From NCBI RefSeq assembly GCF_016863295.1, contig NZ_BOOP01000006.1:79962-143961 (forward strand): a DNA stretch of 64,000 nt, in the 5' to 3' direction. The notes beneath the pieces were generated by a model, which was not told the DNA's origin, did not search any database, and saw nothing but the letters and a program-made list of their open reading frames with translations. This DNA is from Planotetraspora phitsanulokensis. GTDB taxonomy: Bacteria; Actinomycetota; Actinomycetes; Streptosporangiales; Streptosporangiaceae. The position numbers were made by a program, and so were the translations under genes. Shown here piece by piece: positions 15,949 to 24,576 of the stretch (its first letter is position 1; each line of letters starts with the position of its first letter).

Positions 15949-16659
15949 TCACGCCGCCGTACGCCCCGGCCGTACGGCGAGCGGCCACAGGCCGGCGAGC
16001 ACCAGCGCCAGGAGCGCGGTGGGCACCACGGGCCCATAGGGGCCACCATGATCGACCATCCACCCGCCGGCCGCCGCCCCGACGACCACCGACGCCAGCA
16101 GCACGACGTTGTGCCACTGCACCCTTCCCTCGATGACCAGGCCCGCCACCACGCCTGTCAGCGTCCCGGTGAAGAAGGTGGTCGACAGGCCGGGGATCCC
16201 GAAGGTCCTGATCACCGCGCTCTGCGCGCCCATGGCCAGCGAGGCCACGCCCGCCAGCGTGAGCCGCACGCCTCCGGTGGGGTGGCCGTCCTCCGCCGCC
16301 CACGTCCCGAGCAGCCCGGCCAGCATCAGGAACTCGACCCCCAGCACGACCGCCACCCGGACGCCCCAGCCGGGATGCCCCGGCCCGGTCCGGCCGATGA
16401 CATGGCTGCCTGCGACCACGCCGGCGACGAACCCGGCGATGGCGCCGATCGCGTGCGCGGCGAGCGTCGCATCGGGACGGCCGACGGCGAGCCCCAGCAG
16501 GACGAGGTTCCCGGTCATGACGCTGGTGAAGACGCCGCCCAGGCCGAAGAAGCTGATCGCGTTGGTGGCCCCCGTCGCCAGCGTCAGCGCGGTCGCCAGG
16601 ATCTGCGGCCCGAGCCGGGCCCGCCTTCCCGCGCTCGGGGCGGTCGCCGCAGCCCGCAT
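15949..16659 (-). CDS. YoaK/DUF1275 family membrane protein
   Basis: A 236-residue integral membrane protein with about six hydrophobic helices. Family markers are ATGATNAISFFGLGGVFTSVMTGNLVLLG at the start and a matching second half with FFTGTLTGVVAGLV. ATG 16659 lies after a G-rich stretch; a GTG at 16677 is an alternative. The function of DUF1275 proteins is not established. It may be cotranscribed with the downstream VOC gene, though 120 bp separates them. Confidence 0.88.
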   Translation of the reverse strand: MRAAATAPSAGRRARLGPQILATALTLATGATNAISFFGLGGVFTSVMTGNLVLLGLAVGRPDATLAAHAIGAIAGFVAGVVAGSHVIGRTGPGHPGWGVRVAVVLGVEFLMLAGLLGTWAAEDGHPTGGVRLTLAGVASLAMGAQSAVIRTFGIPGLSTTFFTGTLTGVVAGLVIEGRVQWHNVVLLASVVVGAAAGGWMVDHGGPYGPVVPTALLALVLAGLWPLAVRPGRTAA

Positions 16660-16695
16660 CCCGCCACCCCCGCCCACCGTCCCGGGCGGACGGTC

Positions 16696-17487
16696 CTACC
16701 GTTCAGCTTCCCCGGACTCGGCCGGACGCACCGCACGGGACCCGATGAACGTCTCGATGCCGTCGAGCACCCGCTGCAGGCCGAACTCGAACGCGTGCCC
16801 GGGGTCGTAGGCCGCGTTGTGGGCCTCGCCCGCGGCCGCGCCGACGCGGGTCGCGAGCGGGTATCGGGCCGGGTCGAAGACCTTGGCGAAGAACGGGGAA
16901 TGGGCGTACCACCACTCCTCGTCGGTCATCCCGGTGCTCCCCTCGGCCTGAGCCGCCTCCACCGCCCCCCGTGCCGCACCCGTCACGTACCCGCCGACCA
17001 AGGTGATCACCGAGTCCATCTCGACGTCGTCCAGCCCGATACCGTCGACGGCACGCAGCTCGTAGTCGTACTTGGCGACGATGTTCGGCCCCAGAGGGGG
17101 ACGGGTCGCGGAGATGTGCAACATCCACGGGTGCCGCCGGAAGAGGGCCAGGTTCTCCCTGGCGATCAGCTCCAGCCTGCCCCGCCAGCCCCCGGGGACG
17201 TCCTCGGGCATGGCCGCCTCGCCGCAGACCGTGTCGAACATGACGTCGAGCAGCTCAGCCTTGCCCGGCACGTAGGTGTAGAGCGACATCGTGCCGACCC
17301 CGAGCCGCTCGGCCACCTTGCGCATCGACAGCGCGGCGATCCCCTCCGCGTCGGCCACCTCGACGGCCGCCCGCACGATCAGGTCGACGCTCAGGTCGGG
17401 CTTGCCCTTCCTGCTCGCCCGCTCGCCCGTGCGCCACAGGATGGCCAGGCTCCGCGCCGGATCTCCCCTGCCCGTGTACTCCGTCAT
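16696..17487 (-). CDS. TetR-family regulator with TetR_C_1-type ligand domain
   Basis: A 263-residue protein with an HTH at about residues 32-78 (LIVRAAVEVADAEGIAALSMRKVAERLGVGTMSLYTYVPGK) and a long C-terminal domain typical of the Tet-repressor class. It is divergent from a DrrAB-like exporter and a perfect 8+8 inverted repeat lies between. The arrangement predicts repression of the exporter and derepression by a drug-like ligand. Confidence 0.92.
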   Translation of the reverse strand: MTEYTGRGDPARSLAILWRTGERASRKGKPDLSVDLIVRAAVEVADAEGIAALSMRKVAERLGVGTMSLYTYVPGKAELLDVMFDTVCGEAAMPEDVPGGWRGRLELIARENLALFRRHPWMLHISATRPPLGPNIVAKYDYELRAVDGIGLDDVEMDSVITLVGGYVTGAARGAVEAAQAEGSTGMTDEEWWYAHSPFFAKVFDPARYPLATRVGAAAGEAHNAAYDPGHAFEFGLQRVLDGIETFIGSRAVRPAESGEAER

Positions 17488-17510
17488 CGCCGCGCAGTCT
17501 ATCCTTCACC

Positions 17511-17533
17511 TGTACCGTATGCTGTACGGTACA
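17511..17533. promoter_or_regulatory. TetR operator between regulator and ABC exporter
   Basis: TGTACCGT (17511-17518), a 7-bp spacer, ACGGTACA (17526-17533): a perfect inverted repeat. A further half-site-like CGTACGG follows at 17535-17541. It lies 23 bp from the TetR start and 30 bp from the exporter start, so it can block both promoters. Confidence 0.72.
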
Positions 17534-17563
17534 ACGTACGGAACCGAGTGGATGGAGGCGGGG

Positions 17564-18523
17564 ATGACGTTCGCGGTGGTCGCGGAAGGACTGCGCAAGC
17601 GCTACGGCGACACCTGGGCGGTCGACGGCTTCGACCTGGCCGTGCCCGAGGGCGGCGTGTGCGGGCTGCTCGGCCCCAACGGCGCGGGCAAGACGACGGT
17701 CGTGCGCATGCTGACCACGCTGCTGCGGCCCGACGGCGGCCGCGCCTCGGTGGCGGGCCACGACGTCGTACGGCAGGCCGCACAGGTCCGCGCGCACATC
17801 GGGCTCGTGGGCCAGAACGCCGCCGTCGACGAGGTGCTCGGCGCACGGCAGAACCTGGTGATGTTCGGGCGGCTGTCCCACCTGGGCCGCGCCCGCGCCC
17901 GTTCCCGCGCCGACGAGCTGCTCGAACGGTTCGGCCTGGCGCAGACGGGAGACAAGCCGGTCAAGCAGTTCTCGGGCGGGATGCGCCGCCGCCTCGACCT
18001 GGCGGTCAGCATGATCCTCTCCCCGCCCGTGCTGTTCCTCGACGAACCCACGGCCGGCCTCGACCCCCGCGGCCGCAACGAGGTGTGGGAGGCCGTCCGA
18101 GCGCTCGTCGCCACGGGCCGCACCGCCCTGCTCACCACGCAGTACCTGGAGGAGGCCGATCAGCTCGCCGACCGGATCTCCATCATGGACACGGGAAGGG
18201 TGATCGCCGAGGGGACCCCGCGAGAGCTCAAGTCGGCGCTGGGCGGCGACCGCGTCGAGGTGGTCCTCCACGACGCCGCCGACCTCCCGGCGGCGGCCGG
18301 AGTCCTCGCCCAGGCCACCGGCGCTCAGGTCTCGCTCGACCCCGACACCCGCCGCGTCAGCGCACCCGTGCGCGAGAAGGCGGCCGCCCTCGCCGAGCTC
18401 GCCCGGACGCTCGAGGCCACCGGCCTCGCCGTTGAGGACATCGGCGTCCGCAGGCCCACCCTCGACGAGGTGTTCCTCCACCTGACCGGACACGACGACT
18501 CCCGGAAGGAGGTGGCCGCGTGA
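17564..18523 (+). CDS. ABC transporter ATP-binding protein (DrrA-like, drug exporter)
   Basis: A 319-residue ATPase: Walker [10 protein letters not shown] near residues 38-46, Q-loop in [11 protein letters not shown], signature [12 protein letters not shown], Walker [13 protein letters not shown] and the TTQ switch, followed by a C-terminal DrrA-type extension. ATG 17564 has GGAGGCGGGG directly upstream; another ATG at 17552 lacks one. The permease overlaps the stop by 4 nt. The pair probably exports a hydrophobic antibiotic-like compound under TetR control. Confidence 0.92.
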   Translation: MTFAVVAEGLRKRYGDTWAVDGFDLAVPEGGVCGLLGPNGAGKTTVVRMLTTLLRPDGGRASVAGHDVVRQAAQVRAHIGLVGQNAAVDEVLGARQNLVMFGRLSHLGRARARSRADELLERFGLAQTGDKPVKQFSGGMRRRLDLAVSMILSPPVLFLDEPTAGLDPRGRNEVWEAVRALVATGRTALLTTQYLEEADQLADRISIMDTGRVIAEGTPRELKSALGGDRVEVVLHDAADLPAAAGVLAQATGAQVSLDPDTRRVSAPVREKAAALAELARTLEATGLAVEDIGVRRPTLDEVFLHLTGHDDSRKEVAA

Positions 18524-19344
18524 CGACGGCCACCCCGCACGCCCCGTACGGCCCGGCCTCACGGCTGAAGTGGGCGGTCGCCGACGGCTGGACCATGACC
18601 ACGCGCATCCTCGCGCACTGGGCCAGGCAGCCCGCCCAGGTGGTCGTCGGCCTGCTGTTCCCCGTCATGATCGTGCTGATGTTCGGCTACCTCTTCGGCG
18701 GCGGCATGGCCGTACCCGGGGGCGGCGACTACCGGGAGTTCCTCATGCCCGGCATGTTCGCCCTCAGCATGCTCTTCGGCGTCGAGGCGACCTTCACCGC
18801 GGTCGCCGCCGACGCGGCCAAGGGCGTGACCGACCGGTTCCGCTCGATGCCGGTGTCCCGGTCCGCGGTCGTGGTCGGCCGGTGCGCGGCCGACATGCTG
18901 AACAGCGTCCTCGGGCTCGCCGTGCTCATCCTCTGCGGTCTCGCCGTCGGCTGGCGCTGGCACGACGGCTGGGGCAGGGCGGCCGCGGCCGTCGGACTGC
19001 TGTTGCTGCTGCGCCTGGCGTTCCTGTGGGTCGGCATCCATCTCGGGCTCGCCATCGGCTCGCCCGAGGCCGTCGTGGCCCTCCAGATCCTGGTGTGGCC
19101 CATCGGCTTCCTGTCCAACGCGTTCGTCTGGACCGACACGATGCCGGGCTGGCTCGCCACCGTCGCGGAGTGGAACCCGCTGGCCGCCACGATCACGGCC
19201 ACACGTGAACTGTTCGGCAATCCCACCAGTGGCGGATCATGGATCGCGGAGCACTCGACGGCGATGGCCCTGTTCTGGCCGCTGGCACTGAGCGCGATCT
19301 TCTTCCCCCTCGCCGTACGGCGCTACGCCCGGCTCGACCGCTGA
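18520..19344 (+). CDS. ABC-2 type transporter permease (DrrB-like)
   Basis: A 274-residue membrane protein with six predicted helices and the ABC-2 hallmark of a permease near [16 protein letters not shown] and the late segment [19 protein letters not shown]. The GTG at 18520 overlaps the ATPase stop as GTGA, giving coupled synthesis. It forms the membrane channel of the exporter. Confidence 0.92.
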   Translation: MTTATPHAPYGPASRLKWAVADGWTMTTRILAHWARQPAQVVVGLLFPVMIVLMFGYLFGGGMAVPGGGDYREFLMPGMFALSMLFGVEATFTAVAADAAKGVTDRFRSMPVSRSAVVVGRCAADMLNSVLGLAVLILCGLAVGWRWHDGWGRAAAAVGLLLLLRLAFLWVGIHLGLAIGSPEAVVALQILVWPIGFLSNAFVWTDTMPGWLATVAEWNPLAATITATRELFGNPTSGGSWIAEHSTAMALFWPLALSAIFFPLAVRRYARLDR

Positions 19345-19393
19345 CCAGGCAGCCCACTGCGTCCGGTATATGCCTGCATGGGAAAATTGGACC

Positions 19394-19828
19394 ATGCCGA
19401 CGGACATCGAGGTGATCCTCAATGACCGACCCGGTGAGCTGGCCCGACTGGGAGAGATCACCGGGGAGTCCGGCGTGAACGTGCTCGGCCTCGCCGCCGT
19501 CACGGGTGAGGGGAAGGGCGTCGTCCACATCCTCGTCGACGACGACGTGGCGGCCCGATGCCGCGAAAAGCTTGAATCCGCCGGAATGGGCGTGGTCGAG
19601 GTGCGCCCTGTCATGGTCATCGACGTCGAACACCGCCCCGGCACGCTCGGCGAACTCGCCAGGGAGCTCTCCGACGCCGGCGTCAACATCGACCTGGCCT
19701 ACACCACCTTCGGCGGCGTCCGGCTCGTGATCGCCACCGACGACCTGGACGCCGCCGCCTCCGCGCTCGCCTGGCCCTCCGACCGCACGACCCCCGATCC
19801 CCCCAGCATCTGGGACCAGCCCGAGTGA
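19394..19828 (+). CDS. Tandem ACT-domain protein
   Basis: A 144-residue protein made of two ACT modules: residues 4-65 (EVILNDRPGELARLGEITGESGVNV) and 72-125 (VIDVEHRPGTLGELARELSDAGVNI). ACT domains bind amino acids or related small molecules and normally regulate enzymes; free-standing tandem ACT proteins are sensors of unknown partner. ATG 19394 is chosen; it follows GGAAAATTGG. Confidence 0.88.
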   Translation: MPTDIEVILNDRPGELARLGEITGESGVNVLGLAAVTGEGKGVVHILVDDDVAARCREKLESAGMGVVEVRPVMVIDVEHRPGTLGELARELSDAGVNIDLAYTTFGGVRLVIATDDLDAAASALAWPSDRTTPDPPSIWDQPE

Positions 19829-19849
19829 CGGTCATCCGTACCTCCTGAC

Positions 19850-19870
19850 CCGCCCGTTTCCGGTGGGCGG
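19850..19870 (+). terminator. Possible hairpin terminator after the ACT gene
   Basis: CCGCCC (19850-19855) can pair with GGGCGG (19865-19870) around a 9-nt loop, 22 bp after the ACT stop. There is no T-tract, so this would be a weak or L-shaped actinobacterial-type terminator. Confidence 0.35.
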
Positions 19871-20057
19871 CGGCCTCACCACCTGACGGTCGACCCGCGT
19901 CGCCGGTCCGCGCTCTGTTCCGCCGGCGCGGTAGCGGAATCCGGCCGGTCACACGACGGGAGTACCGCCGCCCTCCTCCTTGTGGCCGATCGGTATCAGG
20001 GACGCGTCAGGGTCGCTCCCGATGTTCCCGGACCACGCCTCGACGAGGCTTGATCTC

Positions 20058-20663
20058 GTGCTGGACGTCCTGAGAGACCAGAGCCTCGTCATCGTCTGCG
20101 CGGCCCTGTTCGGTTTCCTCGTCCTCGACGGCATGCTGCTGGTCGGCCTCGTGATCCCGGCCGACGCGCTCATCCTCCTGGCGGGGACCACCGCGAGCGG
20201 GCCGGCCGAGGTCGCGGCGGTGATCGCCTCCGGCGCGGCCGGATGCGTGACGGGCGCGTCCGTCGGCCACCTCCTCGGCCGCCGGTACGGCTCCCGCCTG
20301 CTGCACGGCCGATGGGGATCCCGAGTCGGCGATGCGCGCTGGCGCCAGGCAGGCGACGTCCTGCGGCGCAGCGGCCCGGCGCTCGCGTTGTCGTACTTCC
20401 TGCCGGTCATGGACTCGCTCATCCCGGTTCTGGCCGGGACGCTCGGCATGCCGTACCGGCGGTTCATCGGCTGGGTCCTGGCCGGCGGGACCGCGTGGGT
20501 GGCGGCGGACGCGATCGCGGGCTACGCCGCCGCGGAGATCGGCGACGGCTGGCTGCTCGCCGCCGTCGCGGTCGTGCTGATCGGCGCGTCCGTCGCCGTC
20601 CGGGCGGGCCGCTCACGCCGTACGGAGAAGGCCGAGGAGGCCGAGACCGTCGACGCCGCATGA
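20058..20663 (+). CDS. DedA/SNARE-associated (VTT) family membrane protein
   Basis: A 201-residue protein with the DedA pattern: a hydrophobic segment with GFLVLDGMLLVGLVIPADALILLAG, a G-rich GCVTGASVGHLLGRRYG motif, FLPVMDSLIPVLAGTLGMPYRRF and a C-terminal membrane helix. DedA proteins are proposed proton-dependent lipid-carrier flippases. GTG 20058 follows GAGG with 10-nt spacing; ATG 20022 is an alternative longer start. The stop codon lies within the first unit of a ~52-bp repeat. Confidence 0.87.
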   Translation: MLDVLRDQSLVIVCAALFGFLVLDGMLLVGLVIPADALILLAGTTASGPAEVAAVIASGAAGCVTGASVGHLLGRRYGSRLLHGRWGSRVGDARWRQAGDVLRRSGPALALSYFLPVMDSLIPVLAGTLGMPYRRFIGWVLAGGTAWVAADAIAGYAAAEIGDGWLLAAVAVVLIGASVAVRAGRSRRTEKAEEAETVDAA

Positions 20664-20772
20664 TCACGCACGACGTCCTCCCTGGTCAGCGGGCGTTTCG
20701 CCGAAGGTATGCATGATCACGGTTCGCGTTCCCCTGATGAGAGCGCCTGTCGCCGTACCTGTGCATGATCAC
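20658..20772. repeat. Degenerate ~52-bp tandem repeat with GCATGATCAC core
   Basis: GCATGATCAC occurs at 20658-20667, 20711-20720 and 20763-20772, i.e. at 53- and 52-bp spacing. The DNA between is also similar (CG-rich with CCCTG and TCGCCG at matching positions). The core contains the palindrome TGATCA. The array fills the space between two convergent genes and the first copy includes the DedA stop codon. It is too short and degenerate for CRISPR. Confidence 0.7.
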
Positions 20773-20789
20773 AGCCAAGAGAGGGGGTG

Positions 20790-21227
20790 TCATTGGAGTC
20801 TCAGGGTGATGAAGGGGTCCTCGTCCTCTGGCGGGAGGTAGCGGGACACCTCCACGAACTCGTGGGACAGCGCGAACCGCAGCCCGTCCGCGTTCGACGC
20901 GAGGACCACGGTCTCGATCGCCCGGGCGCCCGACGTCCGGGCGTGCGCCACCTCCGTCTCGTAGAGCTCCTCGCCGTACCCGTTTCGCCGATGGGCCGGA
21001 AGCACACGGACGATCACCGTGGCGGTCGCCGCGTCGCCCGCGGGAGGACGCACGGTCGTGCAACCGACGAGCACGTCGCCGAGATACGCCACCTCCAGAT
21101 GGTTGCGCCCGACGCGCTCTCGCACCTCGTCGGTCGACAGAGGATCGGAGGGGATGATCACGTTGTGGACGTGACGCCAGTCTTCGAGCGTGGCGTCGCC
21201 GACGGGTTCGATGCGGAGCCGGGGCAT
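20790..21227 (-). CDS. GNAT-family N-acetyltransferase
   Basis: A 145-residue single-domain GNAT protein with VRVLPAHRRNGYGEELYETEVAHA (acetyl-CoA loop R-R-N-G-Y-G) and C-terminal LSHEFVEVSRYLPPE. ATG 21227 begins the domain (PRLRIEPV); an ATG six codons upstream (21245) is also in frame, neither with a strong ribosome-binding site. Substrate unknown. Confidence 0.85.
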   Translation of the reverse strand: MPRLRIEPVGDATLEDWRHVHNVIIPSDPLSTDEVRERVGRNHLEVAYLGDVLVGCTTVRPPAGDAATATVIVRVLPAHRRNGYGEELYETEVAHARTSGARAIETVVLASNADGLRFALSHEFVEVSRYLPPEDEDPFITLRLQ

Positions 21228-21341
21228 CGCGACACTCAACGGCATCGGCCAGACGAGCGTCAATTGGTTAATCACCCCAACATCCTGCAAAGCACACAAT
21301 TCGGATGATCGTCCGCCGCCTGCTTCCGTACACTCCGGCGC

Positions 21342-22493
21342 GTGAAAACTGATTCCGAGCCGAGCATCGATCTCACTCAGGACGCCGCCGCGGTCCGCGA
21401 CGCGGTGGCCGCCGCACGCGCCGGACTGGTCCAGCGAGAGCTGATCGCCGAGGTGGTCGCGCTGTGCGCGGTGGCGGGCGAACACCTGCTCGTGATCGGC
21501 GCGCCCGGCACGGCCAAGTCGGAGGCCGTCCGCCGCGTCGCGGGAAGCCTCGGCGGCAGATACTTCGAATACCTGCTCGGGCGTTTCACCGAGCCCAACG
21601 AGGTGTTCGGACCCGTGGACCTGCGCCGCCTGCGCGACGGCGTGGTGGAGATCGAGACGGCCGGCATGTTGCCCGAGGCGGACGTCGCCTTCCTCGACGA
21701 GGTCTTCCTCGGCTCGACCGCCATCCTCAACACGTTGCTGGGCATCCTCAACGAACGGGTCTTCCGGCGCGGCCACACCGCCGTCTCCACACCCCTCAGA
21801 GTCTGCGTCGGCGCGGCGAACACCCTGCCCGACGATCCCTCTCTGGCGGCGTTCGCCGACAGGTTCCTCGCCAGGATCTTCGTCGAACCGGTCCCCGACG
21901 CGCGGCTCGAGGAACTCCTGGAGGCGGGCTGGCGGCTGCCCGACACGGTGGAGCACGATCACGCCGGGCTGATGGAGGCCGTGGACCGCCTCGCCACCGC
22001 CGCGCGGGGATGCGACATGTCGCAGGTCCAGCCGCTCATCGGCACCGCCATCCGGCGCCTGCGCGCCGCGGGCATCCACATCACCGACCGGCGGGCGGTC
22101 CGCGTCCAGCGACTGGTCGCGGCGGCGGCGATCCTGGACGGACGGTCCACCGCCTCCATGGCCGATCTCTGGGTGCTGCCCCTGATCGTCCCGACCGCGG
22201 ACACACAGGCCGCCGCCAGGGAGACACTCGCCGACCTGATGGACAAGTCAGACAACCGCAACCTGACACATGCCGCCGAGGAGTTCTCCCGCGGCGCACA
22301 GGCACGTGCCACCCGGCTCGCCGAGACCGGCCGCACCCTGCTCACCGAACTCGATGCGGCACAACCCGATCGCGACCAGCGTCTGCGCGTGGAGGCGACA
22401 CTGCGCGAGATCGACGCCTGGTTCGCGACCGACGACCTCGCCGAACCGCTCAGGTCGGTCCGGGCGCGGCTGGTCGCCGTGGTGAGCCCGTGA
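21342..22493 (+). CDS. MoxR-family AAA+ ATPase of a MoxR-vWA-beta-propeller ternary system
   Basis: A 383-residue AAA+ protein: Walker A GAPGTAKS at 53-60, Walker B VAFLDE at 115-120, sensor 1 region VCVGAAN at 154-160 and a RavA/MoxR-like lid. It is the first of four genes joined by 4-nt overlaps. MoxR ATPases work as chaperone-like motors with vWA proteins. GTG 21342 is preceded at 7 bp by TACACT, fitting a leaderless transcript. In this context it is expected to provide the NTP-driven remodelling activity of a ternary conflict-type system with bpX proteins. Confidence 0.92.
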   Translation: MKTDSEPSIDLTQDAAAVRDAVAAARAGLVQRELIAEVVALCAVAGEHLLVIGAPGTAKSEAVRRVAGSLGGRYFEYLLGRFTEPNEVFGPVDLRRLRDGVVEIETAGMLPEADVAFLDEVFLGSTAILNTLLGILNERVFRRGHTAVSTPLRVCVGAANTLPDDPSLAAFADRFLARIFVEPVPDARLEELLEAGWRLPDTVEHDHAGLMEAVDRLATAARGCDMSQVQPLIGTAIRRLRAAGIHITDRRAVRVQRLVAAAAILDGRSTASMADLWVLPLIVPTADTQAAARETLADLMDKSDNRNLTHAAEEFSRGAQARATRLAETGRTLLTELDAAQPDRDQRLRVEATLREIDAWFATDDLAEPLRSVRARLVAVVSP

Positions 22494-22888
22494 CCCCGGG
22501 ATTCGGCCTGGAATGGGTGCCACGCGAGCCGCCCCTGCCCGCCGTGGCGGTGGCCGGTTCGGGTCCGGTCGCGGCCGCCCTCGCGGCGTCCGCCCGTTCC
22601 CGGGTCCTCGAAGGCGCGCAGTTGCGCGTCGCCGCGGCCGATGACTGGATCCTCGTCCTGGGCGGCGAGGAGGACCTGCCCTGGGCCGACGGCGCCCACT
22701 ACCTGGGCCTCGACGCCGGACTGCTCGTCCCGACGACACGGACGCCCGTGCCACGGGCCGAACTGTGGCGCGACCACCTCGTGGCCGGTCACCCGGCCGG
22801 CAGGATCGCCGCGCTCATGCCGAGCCACGCCCTGGTCACGGACATGCCGCTGCGACCCGTCGACCCCGCCTCGCTGGAGGACGGATGA
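22490..22888 (+). CDS. Small bpX5-like component of the ternary system
   Basis: A 132-residue protein starting with GTG that overlaps the MoxR stop as GTGA. It has no membrane segment. Recognisable points are the early GLEWVPREPPLPAV segment, a DDWILVLGG strand, EEDLPWADGAHYLGLD, and the AGHPAGRIAALMPSHALV helix. Size, position right after moxR, and the LPWADG motif fit the bpX5 domain family of MoxR-vWA-beta-propeller systems. The assignment is by recall of the family and gene order; the biochemical role is unknown. Confidence 0.7.
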   Translation: MTPGFGLEWVPREPPLPAVAVAGSGPVAAALAASARSRVLEGAQLRVAAADDWILVLGGEEDLPWADGAHYLGLDAGLLVPTTRTPVPRAELWRDHLVAGHPAGRIAALMPSHALVTDMPLRPVDPASLEDG

Positions 22889-24576
22889 GACTCCCCACCG
22901 GGCTGAGTCCGTGGACGGAGTCGTTGTCCCACCTCACCCCCGACCTCGCCCTGGCACTCGGGCCGCTGGTCCGAGGCGTCGACCGGCTCGTCTCCAGCCA
23001 GGATCGGGCCCGCCCGGGACCGGGCGGCCTCGACGGATTCGAAGGGGTGACCACGCACGGACACCCGGAGCTCATGCTCGTGTCCGAATGGCTTCTCGCC
23101 GACGAGGCACCCGACGAGTTCCTGCGCCGCGCCGCCCACCGAGAGCTCCTCCACCTGGCCCCCGCCGTCCGCACCCCGGCGGCCAGAGGACGGGTGGCCG
23201 TGCTCGCCGACACCGGCCCCGGCCAGGCGGGAGCCGGACGCCTGGTCCAGCTCGCCTGCATGATCGTCCTACATCGCCGCGCCGCGACTCTGGGGACAAC
23301 GCTCGCGGTCGGAATCCTCGGCCGCGAACCCGGCGACTGGCACACCGGCGACCTCCCCGAACTGCTCAAGACCTGGCTCGACGGCCGTGGTGACGCGGAG
23401 CCCGACTCCGGCGACGTCGCCGCCTGGACCCATGACGTCGCCGACGGCGACGACGTTTGGATCCTCACCGGCCCACGCCTGTCCTCGAAACTTCATGGAC
23501 GGCGCCGCGTGGTCAGCAGCCGCGAATCGGCATGGGGAGAACACGGGGCCACCCACGTGCGCGTCACATGCGACGGCGACGGCGCCGAACTCGCCCTGCC
23601 GCCCGGCCCGATCGCGGTGCGGGCGCTGAGAGGCGCCGAGTTCAGGCGAGAGCCGGCCGCCGCGGGAAACCCTGAGGTCCCCGGCGCACTCCGGTTCCCC
23701 ATCTTCCCGAGCTCGGCACGGCGGATCCTGGCACGCGGCACGACCTCGGCCGAACTCGTCTCCATCCACGTGCCCCGCACCCCCGGGCGAGGCCCCGTCC
23801 GGCGACGCCTGCACCGTCTCGAAGGTCCGGTCCTCGCCGCCTCCATCCTCGGCAAACGCATCGTCGCCCTCATCGAGAGCGACCACCGGCTGCGCGTCCA
23901 GACGATCGGGCAACCGCTGGGCAGGGTCGCGTCCATGTCCGTCCCCGTCGAAGCCGCCGGCCTCGACATGGCCGGCGTGCACCAGATCTGCGCCGAAGGA
24001 CTCGTCCCCCTCCACTACCAGTCCGGCGACGTGATCTTCCCTCTCCGCGACCGCCGCTGGTGGAGACTCACCCGGGACCGCGGAGCCCTCCAGACGGATC
24101 TCGTCGCCGTCGGACCGGCGACGGGCGACCAGTTCGACCAGCCACACCATGTCACCCACGGACCGGACGGCAAACACGTGTCCATCCCACGGATCTCCGG
24201 GCCGATCGAGCCCCAGGACGACACCGTCATCCTGGGCGGCGGCGGATACGCCCGATCGGGCGACGCCGTCACCTGGCAGGTCGTCCACCCGCGGAATCCG
24301 CGGACGATCATCACGATCCAACCTCGATCCCACGTCCTCGGACTCGTCTTCGACGGACAGGAGCCGGTTCTGGTGACCTCCGGGCCAGGTGGAGTCCTCC
24401 TCCGGCTGGTACGCCGGTCGGGCACGGTGACGCTCACCGACTGGTCCGGGCTGCCGGCCCCGCCGGTGGTCCACCCGACCCTGCCGTTGATCGCCGCACT
24501 CGACGACACAGGACGGCTCAAGGCGGGCGACCTCGTCACCGGGCAGATCCTCCTTCACACAGCGGCGGACGCATGA
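22885..24576 (+). CDS. vWA-like / beta-propeller component of the ternary system
   Basis: A 563-residue protein (ATG 22885 overlaps the previous stop as ATGA). Residues about 95-210 look like a von Willebrand A-type fold with a degenerate metal site (VAVLADTGPGQAGAGRL, then VWILTGPRLS). Residues about 300-560 contain repeated strand-turn units such as VLAASILGKRIVALIE, VIFPLRDRRWWRL, DTVILGGGGYA, VLGLVFDGQEPVLVT and PLIAALDDTGRL, consistent with a beta-propeller. It would couple the MoxR motor to target recognition. Family knowledge supports the pairing; domain limits are estimated by eye. Confidence 0.72.
   Translation: MRLPTGLSPWTESLSHLTPDLALALGPLVRGVDRLVSSQDRARPGPGGLDGFEGVTTHGHPELMLVSEWLLADEAPDEFLRRAAHRELLHLAPAVRTPAARGRVAVLADTGPGQAGAGRLVQLACMIVLHRRAATLGTTLAVGILGREPGDWHTGDLPELLKTWLDGRGDAEPDSGDVAAWTHDVADGDDVWILTGPRLSSKLHGRRRVVSSRESAWGEHGATHVRVTCDGDGAELALPPGPIAVRALRGAEFRREPAAAGNPEVPGALRFPIFPSSARRILARGTTSAELVSIHVPRTPGRGPVRRRLHRLEGPVLAASILGKRIVALIESDHRLRVQTIGQPLGRVASMSVPVEAAGLDMAGVHQICAEGLVPLHYQSGDVIFPLRDRRWWRLTRDRGALQTDLVAVGPATGDQFDQPHHVTHGPDGKHVSIPRISGPIEPQDDTVILGGGGYARSGDAVTWQVVHPRNPRTIITIQPRSHVLGLVFDGQEPVLVTSGPGGVLLRLVRRSGTVTLTDWSGLPAPPVVHPTLPLIAALDDTGRLKAGDLVTGQILLHTAADA

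Noticed and set aside
20658..20772. CRISPR array
   Set aside because: Only three degenerate units, spacers similar to each other, no cas genes.
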